The notes: generated by a model from the sequence alone, not told the origin. Counted from the first letter of the stretch, positions 24,077 to 33,945 are shown. The stretch: DNA of 64,000 bases from Streptomyces sp. G44 (GCF_016905445.1 NZ_JAFEXF010000001.1:124001-188000); one strand, 5' to 3'. A program made the numbers and translations.

Positions 24077-26716
24077 TTAGACCGTTTCTGCCCCTTCCCG
24101 ACGTCGAAAATCGAGAAGGCGCTGTGCGTAGATTTTACACAGCTCCGTCAGCCCCATGCCATCATAGAAATTCACCAGTTCTTCCGCCCCCGCGACAGGA
24201 AGAATCGGACCAGATTTAGCCATCCGCCTGGCCATGAGATCGAATGCTTCATCGCATTCCACTCTGTGTAGACGTGTAAGGGCAGTTAGTGCTGCATGTG
24301 ACACCACTGGATCAAATTCTTCGGCGATTCTCAGCGCTAGCTTTTTGAGCGCTTGGACGCACCCTTGCTCGTGTAGCAGCTCCATTAGTTCCAGCGGTGC
24401 GTACGATTTGCCAAGGTTCAGCGCGTCGATGGACTTGGAAGCGCGGGTGATCAACACGTGTCCGAGGTGCTCTTCGCCCGCGTTGAAGAGGTTCACAATC
24501 GCCGGATGTAGCGAGATGACGTCGGTAATATCAACTTCTCCCATCCTCGCGTTCAACTCGGTGCGCACTTCGTTTGTGAATCCGGTGTCGTCGTTAAGGT
24601 GGCTGTTCATCTGCGCGAGGAAAAAGGCGAGGTCAGTGACATCTATCTTATGCCGCTCGAAGTAAAAGCGCGCGAGGTCTCGACCGACGTCATTGGCCTC
24701 GGGAACTTCTGAGCGCAGGAGTGCTCCAGTGAGCGCTGTAAGCGACCAAAAGTCCGACATGTCAACCGATGTGAGGTGGGTTGTTATGGTTCGCGTGTAG
24801 ACGCGGATCGCTTCCCTTTGATTCGCTTCTTCAAGTTCTTCCAAGATTTGACCCATGTCGATAGGAGGGCCGATTCGCAACTCACTTGGGCTCTTGCTGA
24901 TCCGATCCACGAGACGCGCTTTTAGTGATGCGTATGGGTAGAACTCGCTCAGCATCCACCCAAGCTCCATGGTCTCACTCAGTGGAACGGTGTCGATGGC
25001 ATCATGTACTAGGGGAAGAACTTCTTCGGCGGCTATCCTAGGATTTTTTAGTAGCTCATGGAGTGCCATCGAGTCGCCCTCTAGGGCTAGTGGCATCCAG
25101 AGTCTGGCTGCTTCTTCGTGCATTCCCCTCTCGCCAGCGGCTTGAGCAAAGGTGGATGCAACCACGGGCTCTTTGGCGTTACGTATAACGGCATCCCAGA
25201 AGCTGCGAGGCATGGGATTCTCACCCCGCTCCTGTTGGGCGTATTGCACAAGGTAGTCGGCGAGACGGTAGTGCGCTTGGGTGTCGGGGTCTCCCCGAGG
25301 GCGAATCCTCGCAAGAGGCCGAGCTGCGCCGCGCAGGACGACCGACGTGCAGGCGAGTGCTCGTTCGAACCAGTCTTCGCCGATTTCGCCCCATTCCTCG
25401 TCGGACAGGTATCCGGGCGCGGCTTCGGCCAGGAACTGCGACGTTGCGAATTGGGGGTGCCCCGCTACATACCCGTCCATCGCAGCGCACAGCACTGCCC
25501 AGGCCCCAGGGTTCCGGTCTTTGCAGTCCCTGAAAAAATCGAGCAAGGCGGGACCGGCCGCGAGATACTGCGTAATCCTCGTAGGTGAAGCGGCTAGTGC
25601 CATTCTGAAGCGTAGATCCGATTGCGCGGCTGATAAGATGGAGTCGGCGGGAAATTCGCCATCAATGTCAATGCGTGTTGCCTGATTGGTGAGAAGTTCT
25701 CTACCGTCAGGGAAAGGTAGGCTCGGGTCTGCGATATCTTGCCAGTATCGGGGCCAGACGGTGGCCACAAACTTCACGTGGCTGTGAGTGGCTAGAGCCT
25801 TCCGTATGGCGGAGGCTGCTATCTCTCCTGCGTCGGTCATCAGGTATTCCTGTAGCTCGTTCAACCAGACAATGGTCCTAGGGGCGAGAGATTCTGACTG
25901 CAGCGCTTCTATCAGAGCTGCTGTCCTGCTGGGGAAGATAGGACGATGAAGTAGCCAGCCGCTCATTGCTCTGACAGCTTCATAAGCTGCGCGCGTTTTT
26001 CCCGTAGAAGACCCACCTACGAGCACGATCAGTGCGGAACCTGGCGAGTTCAATTCTTCGCGCAGGAGTACGTCATGTCTGCGTGCGATGTAGGCTGGGA
26101 GACCGGCTGGAGCGCCCGATACTGCAACAGGTCTATGCACTTCCAAGGCGTAAGGATCCGTAAAATCCTCGACCGGCATGCCGAGAGGAGTGGTGCGACT
26201 TCCTTGGCTTATGATTCCAGAGCCAGGATGCTGATGCTTCGCCTCCGAGTTGAGGTCTAGAACCTGGTCAATCTGCATCCTGGTGAGCTTGCAGATCTCA
26301 TTCGCGAGCGTCTTGAGTCCCCACACCTCTATGACTACGCTGGCGTGCATGGGACGAAGCTCGTTGTCGATGAACTGGTCGACCTCGCCGGGCATGGTGT
26401 CGTTGGTCAGGAAACGCCACACCTTTACGTCCCGGTGCTCCTTGAGGCAGCCCTCCAAGTCGCTGCGAATCTTGGCCTTCGTCCTGTCGATCCGTTCGCC
26501 TCGCGTTGCGTGCGCTGCAAAGAACACGCGAGCTTTCGGACAGTAGCCGTCGTTCTTAGTGTCACCCTTCGGACCAGCCGCTCTCACCGGTTGGTAGTCC
26601 CCAGGGAACAGCACCAGGCCGAGTCGATCCATGCAGTCCTGGAAGGCGTTGCCCTCAAGCCGTAGGAGCTGCCCTTCGGCAAGCTTCCGCAGAGAGTTCA
26701 GATCCACACCAGCCAT
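24077..26716 (-). CDS. STAND-type NTPase with nuclease-like N-terminus; candidate anti-phage protein
   Basis: 879 residues from ATG at 26716. The N-terminal ~150 residues carry EGNAFQDCM and GPKGDTKNDGY followed by a strand (RVFFAAHA), an arrangement I associate with PD-(D/E)xK-like domains of defence proteins. A P-loop follows (VGGSSTGKTRAAYE, Walker A about residues 234-241) with the Walker-B-like strand TIVWLNELQEY. The remaining ~500 residues are helical repeats of TPR/HEAT character. Effector, STAND NTPase and repeat sensor is the Avs-like plan. G+C is visibly lower (about 52% in a sampled 60-base line, against about 70% in neighbours), so the gene is probably acquired. The function is inferred from architecture, and the catalytic residues are not certain. 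Confidence 0.65.
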   Translation of the reverse strand: MAGVDLNSLRKLAEGQLLRLEGNAFQDCMDRLGLVLFPGDYQPVRAAGPKGDTKNDGYCPKARVFFAAHATRGERIDRTKAKIRSDLEGCLKEHRDVKVWRFLTNDTMPGEVDQFIDNELRPMHASVVIEVWGLKTLANEICKLTRMQIDQVLDLNSEAKHQHPGSGIISQGSRTTPLGMPVEDFTDPYALEVHRPVAVSGAPAGLPAYIARRHDVLLREELNSPGSALIVLVGGSSTGKTRAAYEAVRAMSGWLLHRPIFPSRTAALIEALQSESLAPRTIVWLNELQEYLMTDAGEIAASAIRKALATHSHVKFVATVWPRYWQDIADPSLPFPDGRELLTNQATRIDIDGEFPADSILSAAQSDLRFRMALAASPTRITQYLAAGPALLDFFRDCKDRNPGAWAVLCAAMDGYVAGHPQFATSQFLAEAAPGYLSDEEWGEIGEDWFERALACTSVVLRGAARPLARIRPRGDPDTQAHYRLADYLVQYAQQERGENPMPRSFWDAVIRNAKEPVVASTFAQAAGERGMHEEAARLWMPLALEGDSMALHELLKNPRIAAEEVLPLVHDAIDTVPLSETMELGWMLSEFYPYASLKARLVDRISKSPSELRIGPPIDMGQILEELEEANQREAIRVYTRTITTHLTSVDMSDFWSLTALTGALLRSEVPEANDVGRDLARFYFERHKIDVTDLAFFLAQMNSHLNDDTGFTNEVRTELNARMGEVDITDVISLHPAIVNLFNAGEEHLGHVLITRASKSIDALNLGKSYAPLELMELLHEQGCVQALKKLALRIAEEFDPVVSHAALTALTRLHRVECDEAFDLMARRMAKSGPILPVAGAEELVNFYDGMGLTELCKIYAQRLLDFRRREGAETV

Positions 26717-27151
26717 TACGGCATAGCTCAGGCGCCCTGCGCAGCCAAACTGCCGGGCACAGTCCTGCTGAAGGGGCGTGACTTGGGCCCTGCACGCCGC
26801 GGTTGAGAGGAGCTCGGGCACGAACGAGGGCGCGGTTGACGGTGGGCTGGGTGGGGACGGAACGCCACCGAGCCGGCGCTCGGCAGTCGCGCACGATCTT
26901 CCAGCCCTTCCGCAACACGACTCGTTGAACCCCGTGCTCGACCCGTTCCATGATCCGGCCTCCACTCGCCGCGCCGGATCTCCGGCCTCGCGGACACACC
27001 GTGGACAGGGGAAACCCTGAACCAGTTCGAGCACCGTTCGGCGGCGAACCAACACGTGAATCTCAGCTCCGAGCCGCACGGTGGTCCTCGCGCCCCCCGA
27101 TGTCAGTGCGGGGGGATACCGTCCTCATCACGCTGAGGTGAGGGGAGAACC
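26717..27151. other. Divergent intergenic region of the accessory island
   Basis: About 435 bases between the two divergently transcribed large genes; it should hold both promoters. No protein-like frame is supported. Short inverted repeats occur near 27090-27116 (CCCCCC ... GGGGGG) and 27127-27142 (CCTCA ... TGAGG), close to the start of the ATPase gene. A GAGGGGAG-type ribosome binding site directly precedes 27152. Confidence 0.4.
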
Positions 27152-30100
27152 ATGGCGAGGAACGCCCGGGCCGAGCAGCTGTGGGAGTACGGCCAGTCGG
27201 TGCTGGAGGGGGCCCGGTCGGAGCAAGTCCTGCGCATGGCACGGCAGGTGAAGGCCGTGTCGTACACGAGCGCGCGGGAGTACGCCGGCCGCTCGCTCTT
27301 CGAGTTGCTGCAGAACGGCTACGACGCGCATCAGAGGGACCGCGGCGACGGACGGGTCCACGTCCTGCTGGACGAGGCGGAGGGCGATTGGGGGACGTTG
27401 TACGTCGCCAACGGCGGCACACCCTTCACCTGGCACAACGTCAAGCAGATCTGCGAGCTCGCGCAGAGCTCGAAGGAGGTCGGCGAGGGCATCGGGAACA
27501 AGGGCGTCGGGTTCCGCAGCATCCTCCTGATCAGCGACGCGCCCGAGATCTACAGCGCGGACCCCGACAGGCCGCCCGGTGCGGAACTGGACGGGTACTG
27601 CTTCCGCTTCGCGCAGAGGACCGACGTCGAGGAGTTCCTCGCCGGCGAGGACAACGCCCACGAGGTGGCCGCCACGTATCCGCCGCTGCAGGCACCCCTG
27701 CCGCTGGACGACGTGCCCGCGACCTGTCGGCAGCTCGCTGCCCAGGGGTACGTCACCGTCGTCCGGCTGCCCTTGCTGAGCGAAGCCGCCCGGGCCGAGG
27801 TCCGGTTGCGGATGCGCGAGCTCGCGGGGGCGAAGGTACCCGTGATGCTGTTCCTCGACCGGCTCGCCGGCCTGACGCTGGAACGGCGGGCCGCCGGTGG
27901 CGAGACAGGCGAAGCGGAGGAGTCTCACGACCTCCGAGAGGCACACGAGCGGCACGAGCTGACCCGCTCCGAGGAGCGCTTCGCGGTGGCGCAGGACGGC
28001 GCCGGGCACGGGCTCCCCGTCTCCTGCGCGACCGTGAACCTAGGGCCGTCCGGCACCTTCCTCGTAGCCCGGAGCACCGTCGAGAAGGAACGGCTGAACA
28101 GCACGCTCGCCGAAGCCGTGGGTTCCGGGCTCCTCGACGACACGTGGCAGGAGTGGAAGCGGTCCGCCGTCGTCGAGGTCGCGCTCCCGCTGCCCGCCCC
28201 GCGCCGACCGCTGCACGGGCAGATCTACACCTTCCTGCCGATGGGCGAGGACCAGGCCGCGCCCTTCCCTGGGCACGCGAACGCCCCGTTCTTCACCAAG
28301 TTCGACCGCACCGGGATCCCCTCCGACAACCCCCTCAACGTGCTGCTGCTCGACGCGGTCGCCGAGACCTGTCTGGCGGCCGCCGCGGCATTGCGTTCCT
28401 CGCCCGAACCGTCCATGCGGCAGCTGGCGGTGGACCTGGTGAGCTGGGAGAACAAGAAGGACTCGGTGGGGCGGTTCCGCGCGGCGGCACTGCGCGTGCA
28501 TGGGAGCGAACTGGCCGACGTACCGCTCGTGCCCGTCCTTGCCGCGGACGGCGCCCCTCCGGAGGCGGGCTGGGCCCCGCCCCGGGGCGCGGCCCTGTGG
28601 CCGGACCTCGACCTGACGGTCCTCACGGCACACCGCGCGCACGAGGCCGGGATCGGGGTGGCGGACCCCGGGATCGGCGGCGACCGGCTGAAACGGCTGG
28701 CCACCCTGTGCCGCGCCCTCGCGTGCCCGTGGGAGCCGACCCCGGAGCTCCTCGCCGACCACGTGGAGCGGATCGTCGGGTCCCTTCCACCCCTCCGGTC
28801 CGGTGAGTCCCCCGAGCAGTGGAGCGCGCTGTACGAGGACCTGGCCGCCCTCTTCGAGGACGACGGACACGTCCTGCACGGCAGGCAGCTGCTGCTCGCG
28901 GAGGACTGCACACTGCGGCACACCAACCGTCCCCCCGACAGGGCGGGTAAGGCCACGCGTACACGTGCACAGGGCAAGCCGAGCGGTCAGGGTGCCCGTC
29001 GGGAGGCGTTCTTTCAGCCGGTGCGCACGGAGGCGAAACGGGCCGAGGGCCCGACCGTCCCCGCCCTGCTCGGCAGGCGGTTGTTCTGCCTGCACCCGGG
29101 GCTGGTCTGGCAGGACCGCGGCGAGCGTACGCGCGGGCGGTCCGCCCGTGTCTTCCTCGAAGAGGAAGGGCTCGTCCGGCCGTACGACACGAAGGGCCTG
29201 CTGGAGCACGCACGGCAGCAACTCAGCACAAGCACCGATCTCCGACTGCGGCTCCGGACCCTGCGGTTCGTCTTCCGATTGTGGCAGCCTCGGCGTTCGC
29301 TGGACGGGACGGAGGTCTCCTCGCTCGGACTGTACGTACCGTCGGCGGACGGGCGGATGATCAGGGCGAGCAGCGCCGTCTTCGGCCGGGGTTGGGGCCG
29401 CGGATCCGTCGGTGAGGACCTGGCGGCGGTGGTCGCCGCCGGGCAGGACGTGTCGAAGAGCCTCAAGGCGATCGCCGGACGCCTCCTCGCCGCGCCCGAG
29501 GAGTTCGCCAAGGGGGGCGCGACCACGGCTGAGGAGTGGCGGGCGTTCCTGAGGGAGGCCGGGGTGGCCGCCGGGCTGATCCCGGTCAGGTCCCCCGACG
29601 CCGTGAGCTGGGTGGGCCAGGGCCGGGAGCTCACCGCTCGGCACCTGGTCCGCATGGCGAAGGTGTCGGCCGAGGTGCAGGAGCAGTGGGAGCCGTACAT
29701 CCGCAACTGGTCCCGTGCCTACTACCCCCGGACGCCGTACCGGGGAACCCCCGCCTGGCGGCTCCCCGGCCAGGAAATCGTCGGACGCCTCGGCCAGGAG
29801 GCCCGGCTGGCGTACGCACGACTCCTCCTGCACGGCCTGGCCGACTGGAACGACACGAGGTTCACCAGCGTCTGGACCAGTGCCGGCAGCCAGAGTTCCC
29901 CGGACACGGAACGGGTCCCGACCCCGCTCGACGCCTTCGTCCGGGAGCAGCCGTGGCTCCCGGTGCGGGGCCGCGACCGAGCCGTCCGGTTCGTCCGGCC
30001 GGCCGACGCCTGGCACTGCCCGCCCGGGCTGGAGGAGGAGCCCTCGTACGCACCGACCGTCGACCATCGGCTGCGCCACCTCCTGGAACGCGGGAAGGCG

Positions 30101-32590
30101 GGCGACCGCCTGCGGGAGATGGGGCTGCCGACCTGGGACGACCCCCGGGACAGCGACCGCCTCATTGCCGCGCTGGGACGGCTTGCGGCGGAGGGCACGC
30201 TGGGGGCCGAGGACCGGCCCGCCGCGCAGCGCGCCAACGAACGCGCCTGGGGGCACCTCGTACGGCAGCCTCATCCCTCACTGCCCGAGGGCGCCAGTCT
30301 GCTCGCCGAGTCCGGGGACCGGCTGATCGGCGTACCGCTGTCCGACCTGGACGGCGGGGAGAGCGATGGCGATAGCGATGCCGGGACCGTGCTCTACGTC
30401 AGCGGTGAACGCGACGGTCTGACAGCCCTGCTGGTACGGGAGACGGGGCGCCCCCTGCTGACCCTTCCGGGTGTCTCGGCGGCGGCCGCCGAGCTGCTGG
30501 CGGACGACCACACCGCCACCGTCAGGCACACCGACGACCTGATGTTCACGGTGACCGTGGACGGCGCACGGGTGGTCCCCGCGGCCATGGGAGAGCCACT
30601 GGTCCAGCAGCTGCCCTGGCTCACGCTGGCCGTGGGCGTCCTCTCCGACCACCTGGCGCGCGGCCCCCGGGCGAGCGAGGCCGAGCTGAGCGAGCTGACG
30701 TCCCTGCTCCGGAGCGTACGCCTGCACCGCTACCACTCCTGGGGCATCGAGCTCGACGGCCGGCCCGTGACGTTGCCGGGCCGCCTCGCCGGAGTGCTGC
30801 CGATGCCCGATCCGAAGCATCCGCTCGTCCTCGCCCCGGCAGGCGAGCCGGGCTGGACCGAGACCACTCGCATCGTGGTGGCCGTCGCCGAGCTGCTGGG
30901 ACGGCGGGAGTTCGGCGGCCGACTGCGCCTCGCCGCCCACCAGCTCGCCTCCCGCCACGCCGACCTGCGCGACCCGGGCCAGGAAGAGCTCGCCGACGCC
31001 CTGGAAGTCACAGTCCAACAGGTCGAGGAGACGAGCCGCCGGATCGACGGGGCCATCGGCGCGGTCCTGGAGCGCTGCCGGCCCTTCCTCGTCCACTTGC
31101 TCGGCTCGGAGGCGGCGAACTCGCTGTTGCTGCCGCCGCCGGGCGACGCCCGGGAATTCCAGGCCCACCTCGAGGAGCACGCCGCCGAGCTCCCGGTCCC
31201 CGTGTCCGAGTTCATCGCCAGGGCCCGCGCGGCCCGCGGTACGGACGACCTGCGGCGCGACCTGGGCATCGGATTCGCCGAGCTGAACGACACCCTGCGC
31301 GCGATGGGCCCGCCCCTGGAACCGGTCAGCCACGCCGACGAGCACGAAGAGGCGCTCCGCACCTACCTGGACCTGCGCAAGAAGGACCTGTTGAACCGGC
31401 TGCGCTGGGCGGTGCTGGAGGACTTCGACGCGCGCCGCCCGATGCCCGACTGGCCCTCGGTCCGGACCCTGGACTGGATCACCGCACCGGAGGCGTGGGC
31501 GTACACCGTGGACACGGCCGACACGGGGAGCCTGGAGGGACACGTGGAGGAGCAGCTGGCGCTGCGCCTGGGCCGCCCGGGGCCGTTGCCCAGGTCGGGC
31601 GAACGCCTGCCCGCCCCCGACCAGGTACGCGGCGCGAACCTCCGTACGATCACCGGCCTGGCCGCCGACCTCGCGGTCCTGGTCAGTGCGGCCGGACGCC
31701 CGTTGCCCGCGGCCCTGACCGGAGCCGCGCCCGCCGAGGAGGTCACCGCGCGGCTGGAGGCCGTCGGCGTGCTGGACTTCCGACCCTTGTCGCCCACCGA
31801 TATCGTCGGCTGGCTGGCGGCCCTCGGCCAGTGGCCCGACGGGATGGCGGTGGCGACGGATCCCGGCCGGCACGGGCTGTCCGAGGCCGACCTGGACCGG
31901 GTGCGCAACGCGGCGGAACACGAGCGCCGCGAACGGGAGCGCAAACGGCGGTCGATCTCCGTCGGCGGCCGCGACTTCGACGTTTACTCCGGCGACTACA
32001 CCGCCCTCACCCGCGAACTCGCCCGGGTCTTGCAGAGCGGTTCGGCGCCGGGCATCACCGTGGCCGGGGCGCTCCGCTTCACGGACCCCCGTCCCCAGAC
32101 CGGATGCACCCAGGCCACCGGTCGCACGTCCGGGCGGCGGTACGGGGGCGGCACGGACAGCGGGCTGACCCCGGCCCAGCGAGAGGCCATCGGGTACGTG
32201 GGCGAGTGGTACGCGTACCAGTTCCTGTGTGCACGCTACCCGGACCGCATGGACGAGACCGGCTGGGTGTCGAGCAACCGCCGCAAAGCCTTCCCCACGT
32301 CCGGCGACGACGGCCTCGGCTTCGACTTCCGGGTCGGCTCCGGCAGCCGGCCCTACCTGTACGAGGTGAAGGCGACCGGGGGCGAAGGCGGCCGCTTCGA
32401 GCTGGGGGAGAGCGAGGTCCGCGCGGCCCGCCAGCACGCGGGCAACGACCGGTGGCGCCTCCTAGTGGTCACCAACGCTCTCACCCCGCACAAGGTGGCT
32501 ATCCACATGCTCCCCAACCCCTATGGAAAGCGCGGACGGGGCCGCTACCGCGAGGAGGGCGGGGCACTGCGCTTCTCGTACCTACTGTGA
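27152..32590 (+). CDS. Giant GHKL ATPase with C-terminal DUF3883-like domain
   Basis: 1812 residues. Near the N-terminus is a Bergerat-fold ATPase: FELLQNGYDAH (N-box, about residues 51-61), YVANGGTPF (G1) and GIGNKGVGFRSIL (G2), the Sacsin/Hsp90-like branch. The long middle has no recognised motif but includes helical stretches. The last ~130 residues match the DUF3883 pattern: IGYVGEWYAYQFL, then GLGFDFRV and LYEVKATGG, a spaced Asp and E-x-K like a PD-(D/E)xK core. Proteins joining these domains are found in prokaryotic conflict loci. ATG has GAGGGGAG upstream. It is divergent from the STAND gene and probably part of the same defence island. It could also be a DNA-repair or chaperone-like ATPase. 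Confidence 0.75.
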   Translation: MARNARAEQLWEYGQSVLEGARSEQVLRMARQVKAVSYTSAREYAGRSLFELLQNGYDAHQRDRGDGRVHVLLDEAEGDWGTLYVANGGTPFTWHNVKQICELAQSSKEVGEGIGNKGVGFRSILLISDAPEIYSADPDRPPGAELDGYCFRFAQRTDVEEFLAGEDNAHEVAATYPPLQAPLPLDDVPATCRQLAAQGYVTVVRLPLLSEAARAEVRLRMRELAGAKVPVMLFLDRLAGLTLERRAAGGETGEAEESHDLREAHERHELTRSEERFAVAQDGAGHGLPVSCATVNLGPSGTFLVARSTVEKERLNSTLAEAVGSGLLDDTWQEWKRSAVVEVALPLPAPRRPLHGQIYTFLPMGEDQAAPFPGHANAPFFTKFDRTGIPSDNPLNVLLLDAVAETCLAAAAALRSSPEPSMRQLAVDLVSWENKKDSVGRFRAAALRVHGSELADVPLVPVLAADGAPPEAGWAPPRGAALWPDLDLTVLTAHRAHEAGIGVADPGIGGDRLKRLATLCRALACPWEPTPELLADHVERIVGSLPPLRSGESPEQWSALYEDLAALFEDDGHVLHGRQLLLAEDCTLRHTNRPPDRAGKATRTRAQGKPSGQGARREAFFQPVRTEAKRAEGPTVPALLGRRLFCLHPGLVWQDRGERTRGRSARVFLEEEGLVRPYDTKGLLEHARQQLSTSTDLRLRLRTLRFVFRLWQPRRSLDGTEVSSLGLYVPSADGRMIRASSAVFGRGWGRGSVGEDLAAVVAAGQDVSKSLKAIAGRLLAAPEEFAKGGATTAEEWRAFLREAGVAAGLIPVRSPDAVSWVGQGRELTARHLVRMAKVSAEVQEQWEPYIRNWSRAYYPRTPYRGTPAWRLPGQEIVGRLGQEARLAYARLLLHGLADWNDTRFTSVWTSAGSQSSPDTERVPTPLDAFVREQPWLPVRGRDRAVRFVRPADAWHCPPGLEEEPSYAPTVDHRLRHLLERGKAGDRLREMGLPTWDDPRDSDRLIAALGRLAAEGTLGAEDRPAAQRANERAWGHLVRQPHPSLPEGASLLAESGDRLIGVPLSDLDGGESDGDSDAGTVLYVSGERDGLTALLVRETGRPLLTLPGVSAAAAELLADDHTATVRHTDDLMFTVTVDGARVVPAAMGEPLVQQLPWLTLAVGVLSDHLARGPRASEAELSELTSLLRSVRLHRYHSWGIELDGRPVTLPGRLAGVLPMPDPKHPLVLAPAGEPGWTETTRIVVAVAELLGRREFGGRLRLAAHQLASRHADLRDPGQEELADALEVTVQQVEETSRRIDGAIGAVLERCRPFLVHLLGSEAANSLLLPPPGDAREFQAHLEEHAAELPVPVSEFIARARAARGTDDLRRDLGIGFAELNDTLRAMGPPLEPVSHADEHEEALRTYLDLRKKDLLNRLRWAVLEDFDARRPMPDWPSVRTLDWITAPEAWAYTVDTADTGSLEGHVEEQLALRLGRPGPLPRSGERLPAPDQVRGANLRTITGLAADLAVLVSAAGRPLPAALTGAAPAEEVTARLEAVGVLDFRPLSPTDIVGWLAALGQWPDGMAVATDPGRHGLSEADLDRVRNAAEHERRERERKRRSISVGGRDFDVYSGDYTALTRELARVLQSGSAPGITVAGALRFTDPRPQTGCTQATGRTSGRRYGGGTDSGLTPAQREAIGYVGEWYAYQFLCARYPDRMDETGWVSSNRRKAFPTSGDDGLGFDFRVGSGSRPYLYEVKATGGEGGRFELGESEVRAARQHAGNDRWRLLVVTNALTPHKVAIHMLPNPYGKRGRGRYREEGGALRFSYLL

Positions 32591-32597
32591 CCTTGAC

Positions 32598-32620
32598 GTT
32601 TAACCCCAGCACGGGTTAAC
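32598..32620 (+). terminator. Small inverted repeat after the GHKL ATPase gene
   Basis: TTAACCC and GGGTTAA (32600-32606 and 32613-32619) flank a six-base loop eight bases after the stop. It could be a weak terminator or a protein-binding dyad; no U-tract follows. Confidence 0.35.
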
Positions 32621-32690
32621 CGCCACGTTAAGCTCCCGCGTCGCTCGCGATGGTGAACTGCAGGCTCTCAGGCGGGGGCCGGGCTCGCCT

Positions 32691-32990
32691 TTAGTGGATC
32701 TTCTGCTGCTCTAGCCATTTGAAGATCTCAGCCCTTTTGTACAGGACCTTGGCGTTCCTGCCCCGGCCGAGCTTGTAGCCCTTCAATCCCAATTTCGATG
32801 CCTCCTTATAGACCCAGCTCGTGGACATGTTGAGCATCGTGGCGACCTCGCAAGTGTCCATAAGGACGGGCTCGACGCTGCGGCGCCTGCCCGGCGAGTT
32901 GATATCGGTGCGGGTCTCGTCGGAGTGCGACTGCGGTTCCAGGGTGGGCAAGATGGCTCCTTGAGGCTGGTCTGAGCCTGATCGCGGCAT
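32691..32990 (-). CDS. AlpA/excisionase-like HTH DNA-binding protein
   Basis: Up to 99 residues. The C-terminal ~60 form a winged-helix HTH_17 domain of excisionase type: CEVATMLNMSTSWVYKEA (recognition helix region), then a Lys/Arg-rich wing GYKLGRGRNAKV and FKWLEQQK. The start is uncertain: ATG at 32990 has no clear ribosome binding site and an internal ATG (at VLMDTCEV) would leave the whole domain. Such proteins control excision of integrative elements. No integrase is visible, so this may be a survivor of the element that brought the neighbouring large genes. It could instead be a small regulator. Confidence 0.68.
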   Translation of the reverse strand: MPRSGSDQPQGAILPTLEPQSHSDETRTDINSPGRRRSVEPVLMDTCEVATMLNMSTSWVYKEASKLGLKGYKLGRGRNAKVLYKRAEIFKWLEQQKIH

Positions 32991-33528
32991 CGACTCGCGC
33001 TCTGCTCTGACCGAATTCCTAACGTCCTTGACGCCCGCCCTGTGCCACCGCCAGGAGTCACCGGACGAGCTGGAGCCATGGTCATGAGAATTGCCGGTTT
33101 GGCTAACCGGCGATCCCCGGCTATGTTGCGGCGCTGCTTCGGCCCATCGGATTCCTGTTGAACCATGAGGACCTCCCCCTGAACGGGATAGGGAGGGGCC
33201 TGGGCCGACTGGCCCCTGGCGGTGCGCACCCCGGATCCCTTGCGGCCGCCCTCACTCCTAGCCTCCCAGGCCGCCAGAGTGACGGTGATCACGGACACCG
33301 TTCGGAGGCTGCTGGCTAGGCTTGTGTAGTCGTCGCGGTGGGTCCAGGAGGGTTGGCGAAGTTCTCCTGCAGTCACCTGATGGTGCGTCAGGAAAGTCAG
33401 CAATTGGTCAGCATCAGTCCTCAAAAACCTGGTGAAAGCTGACCGAACATGCGACTCGTTGTAAGGTAGGGAAACCGCCCTTGACCTGCAAAAACGCAGG
33501 CAGGGAGCCTATGTCCAGGAGTACCTCG
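32991..33528. other. Intergenic stretch with one doubtful minus-strand frame
   Basis: About 540 bases upstream of panD. On the minus strand an ATG at 33166 has a strong GGGGGAGG ribosome binding site and starts a frame (MVQQESDGPKQRR) that runs to 32783, overlapping the HTH gene in another frame. The product is low-complexity and unrecognised, so it may be a frameshifted or short regulatory gene. The panD promoter must lie in the right part (about 33430-33500); no consensus was convincing. Confidence 0.35.
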
Positions 33529-33945
33529 ATGATGCGTACAATGTTCAAGTCCAAGATCCACCGCGCCACCGTGACCCAGGCCGACCTGCACTACGTCGGC
33601 TCCGTCACCATCGACGCGGACCTTCTCGACGCCGCCGATCTCCTGCCCGGCGAACTCGTCCACATCGTCGACGTCACCAATGGCGCCCGCCTGGAGACGT
33701 ACACCATCGAGGGGCAGCGGGGAAGCGGTGTCATCGGGATCAACGGCGCGGCCGCGCACTTGGTCCACCCCGGCGATAAAGTGATCATCATCAGCTATGC
33801 CCAGGTCGAGGACGCCGAGGCGCGGGCGCTGCGGCCGCGGGTCGTGCACGTCGACGAGGCCAATCGGGTGGTGGCCCTCGGTGACGATCCGGCCGAGGCT
33901 GTGCCGGGGGACCCGCAGACCTCGCGGAGTCCGCTGAGCGTCTGA
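33529..33945 (+). CDS. panD: Aspartate 1-decarboxylase
   Basis: Makes beta-alanine from L-aspartate for pantothenate and CoA. The sequence is characteristic: [18 protein letters not shown], then the self-cleavage site Gly-Ser in YVGSVTID, whose Ser becomes the pyruvoyl cofactor, and [16 protein letters not shown] in the core. About 138 residues; the C-terminal ~20 are a variable tail. The start MMRTMF at 33529 has GGAG seven bases upstream. An ATG at 33511 with GGGAG is an alternative that adds six residues. It is followed by a GNAT gene 50 bases downstream. Confidence 0.95.
   Translation: MMRTMFKSKIHRATVTQADLHYVGSVTIDADLLDAADLLPGELVHIVDVTNGARLETYTIEGQRGSGVIGINGAAAHLVHPGDKVIIISYAQVEDAEARALRPRVVHVDEANRVVALGDDPAEAVPGDPQTSRSPLSV

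Noticed and set aside
28040-30274. Minus-strand frame inside the GHKL ATPase gene
   Set aside because: Shadow of third-position G+C in the sense gene; Arg/Gly/Pro-rich product without motifs.
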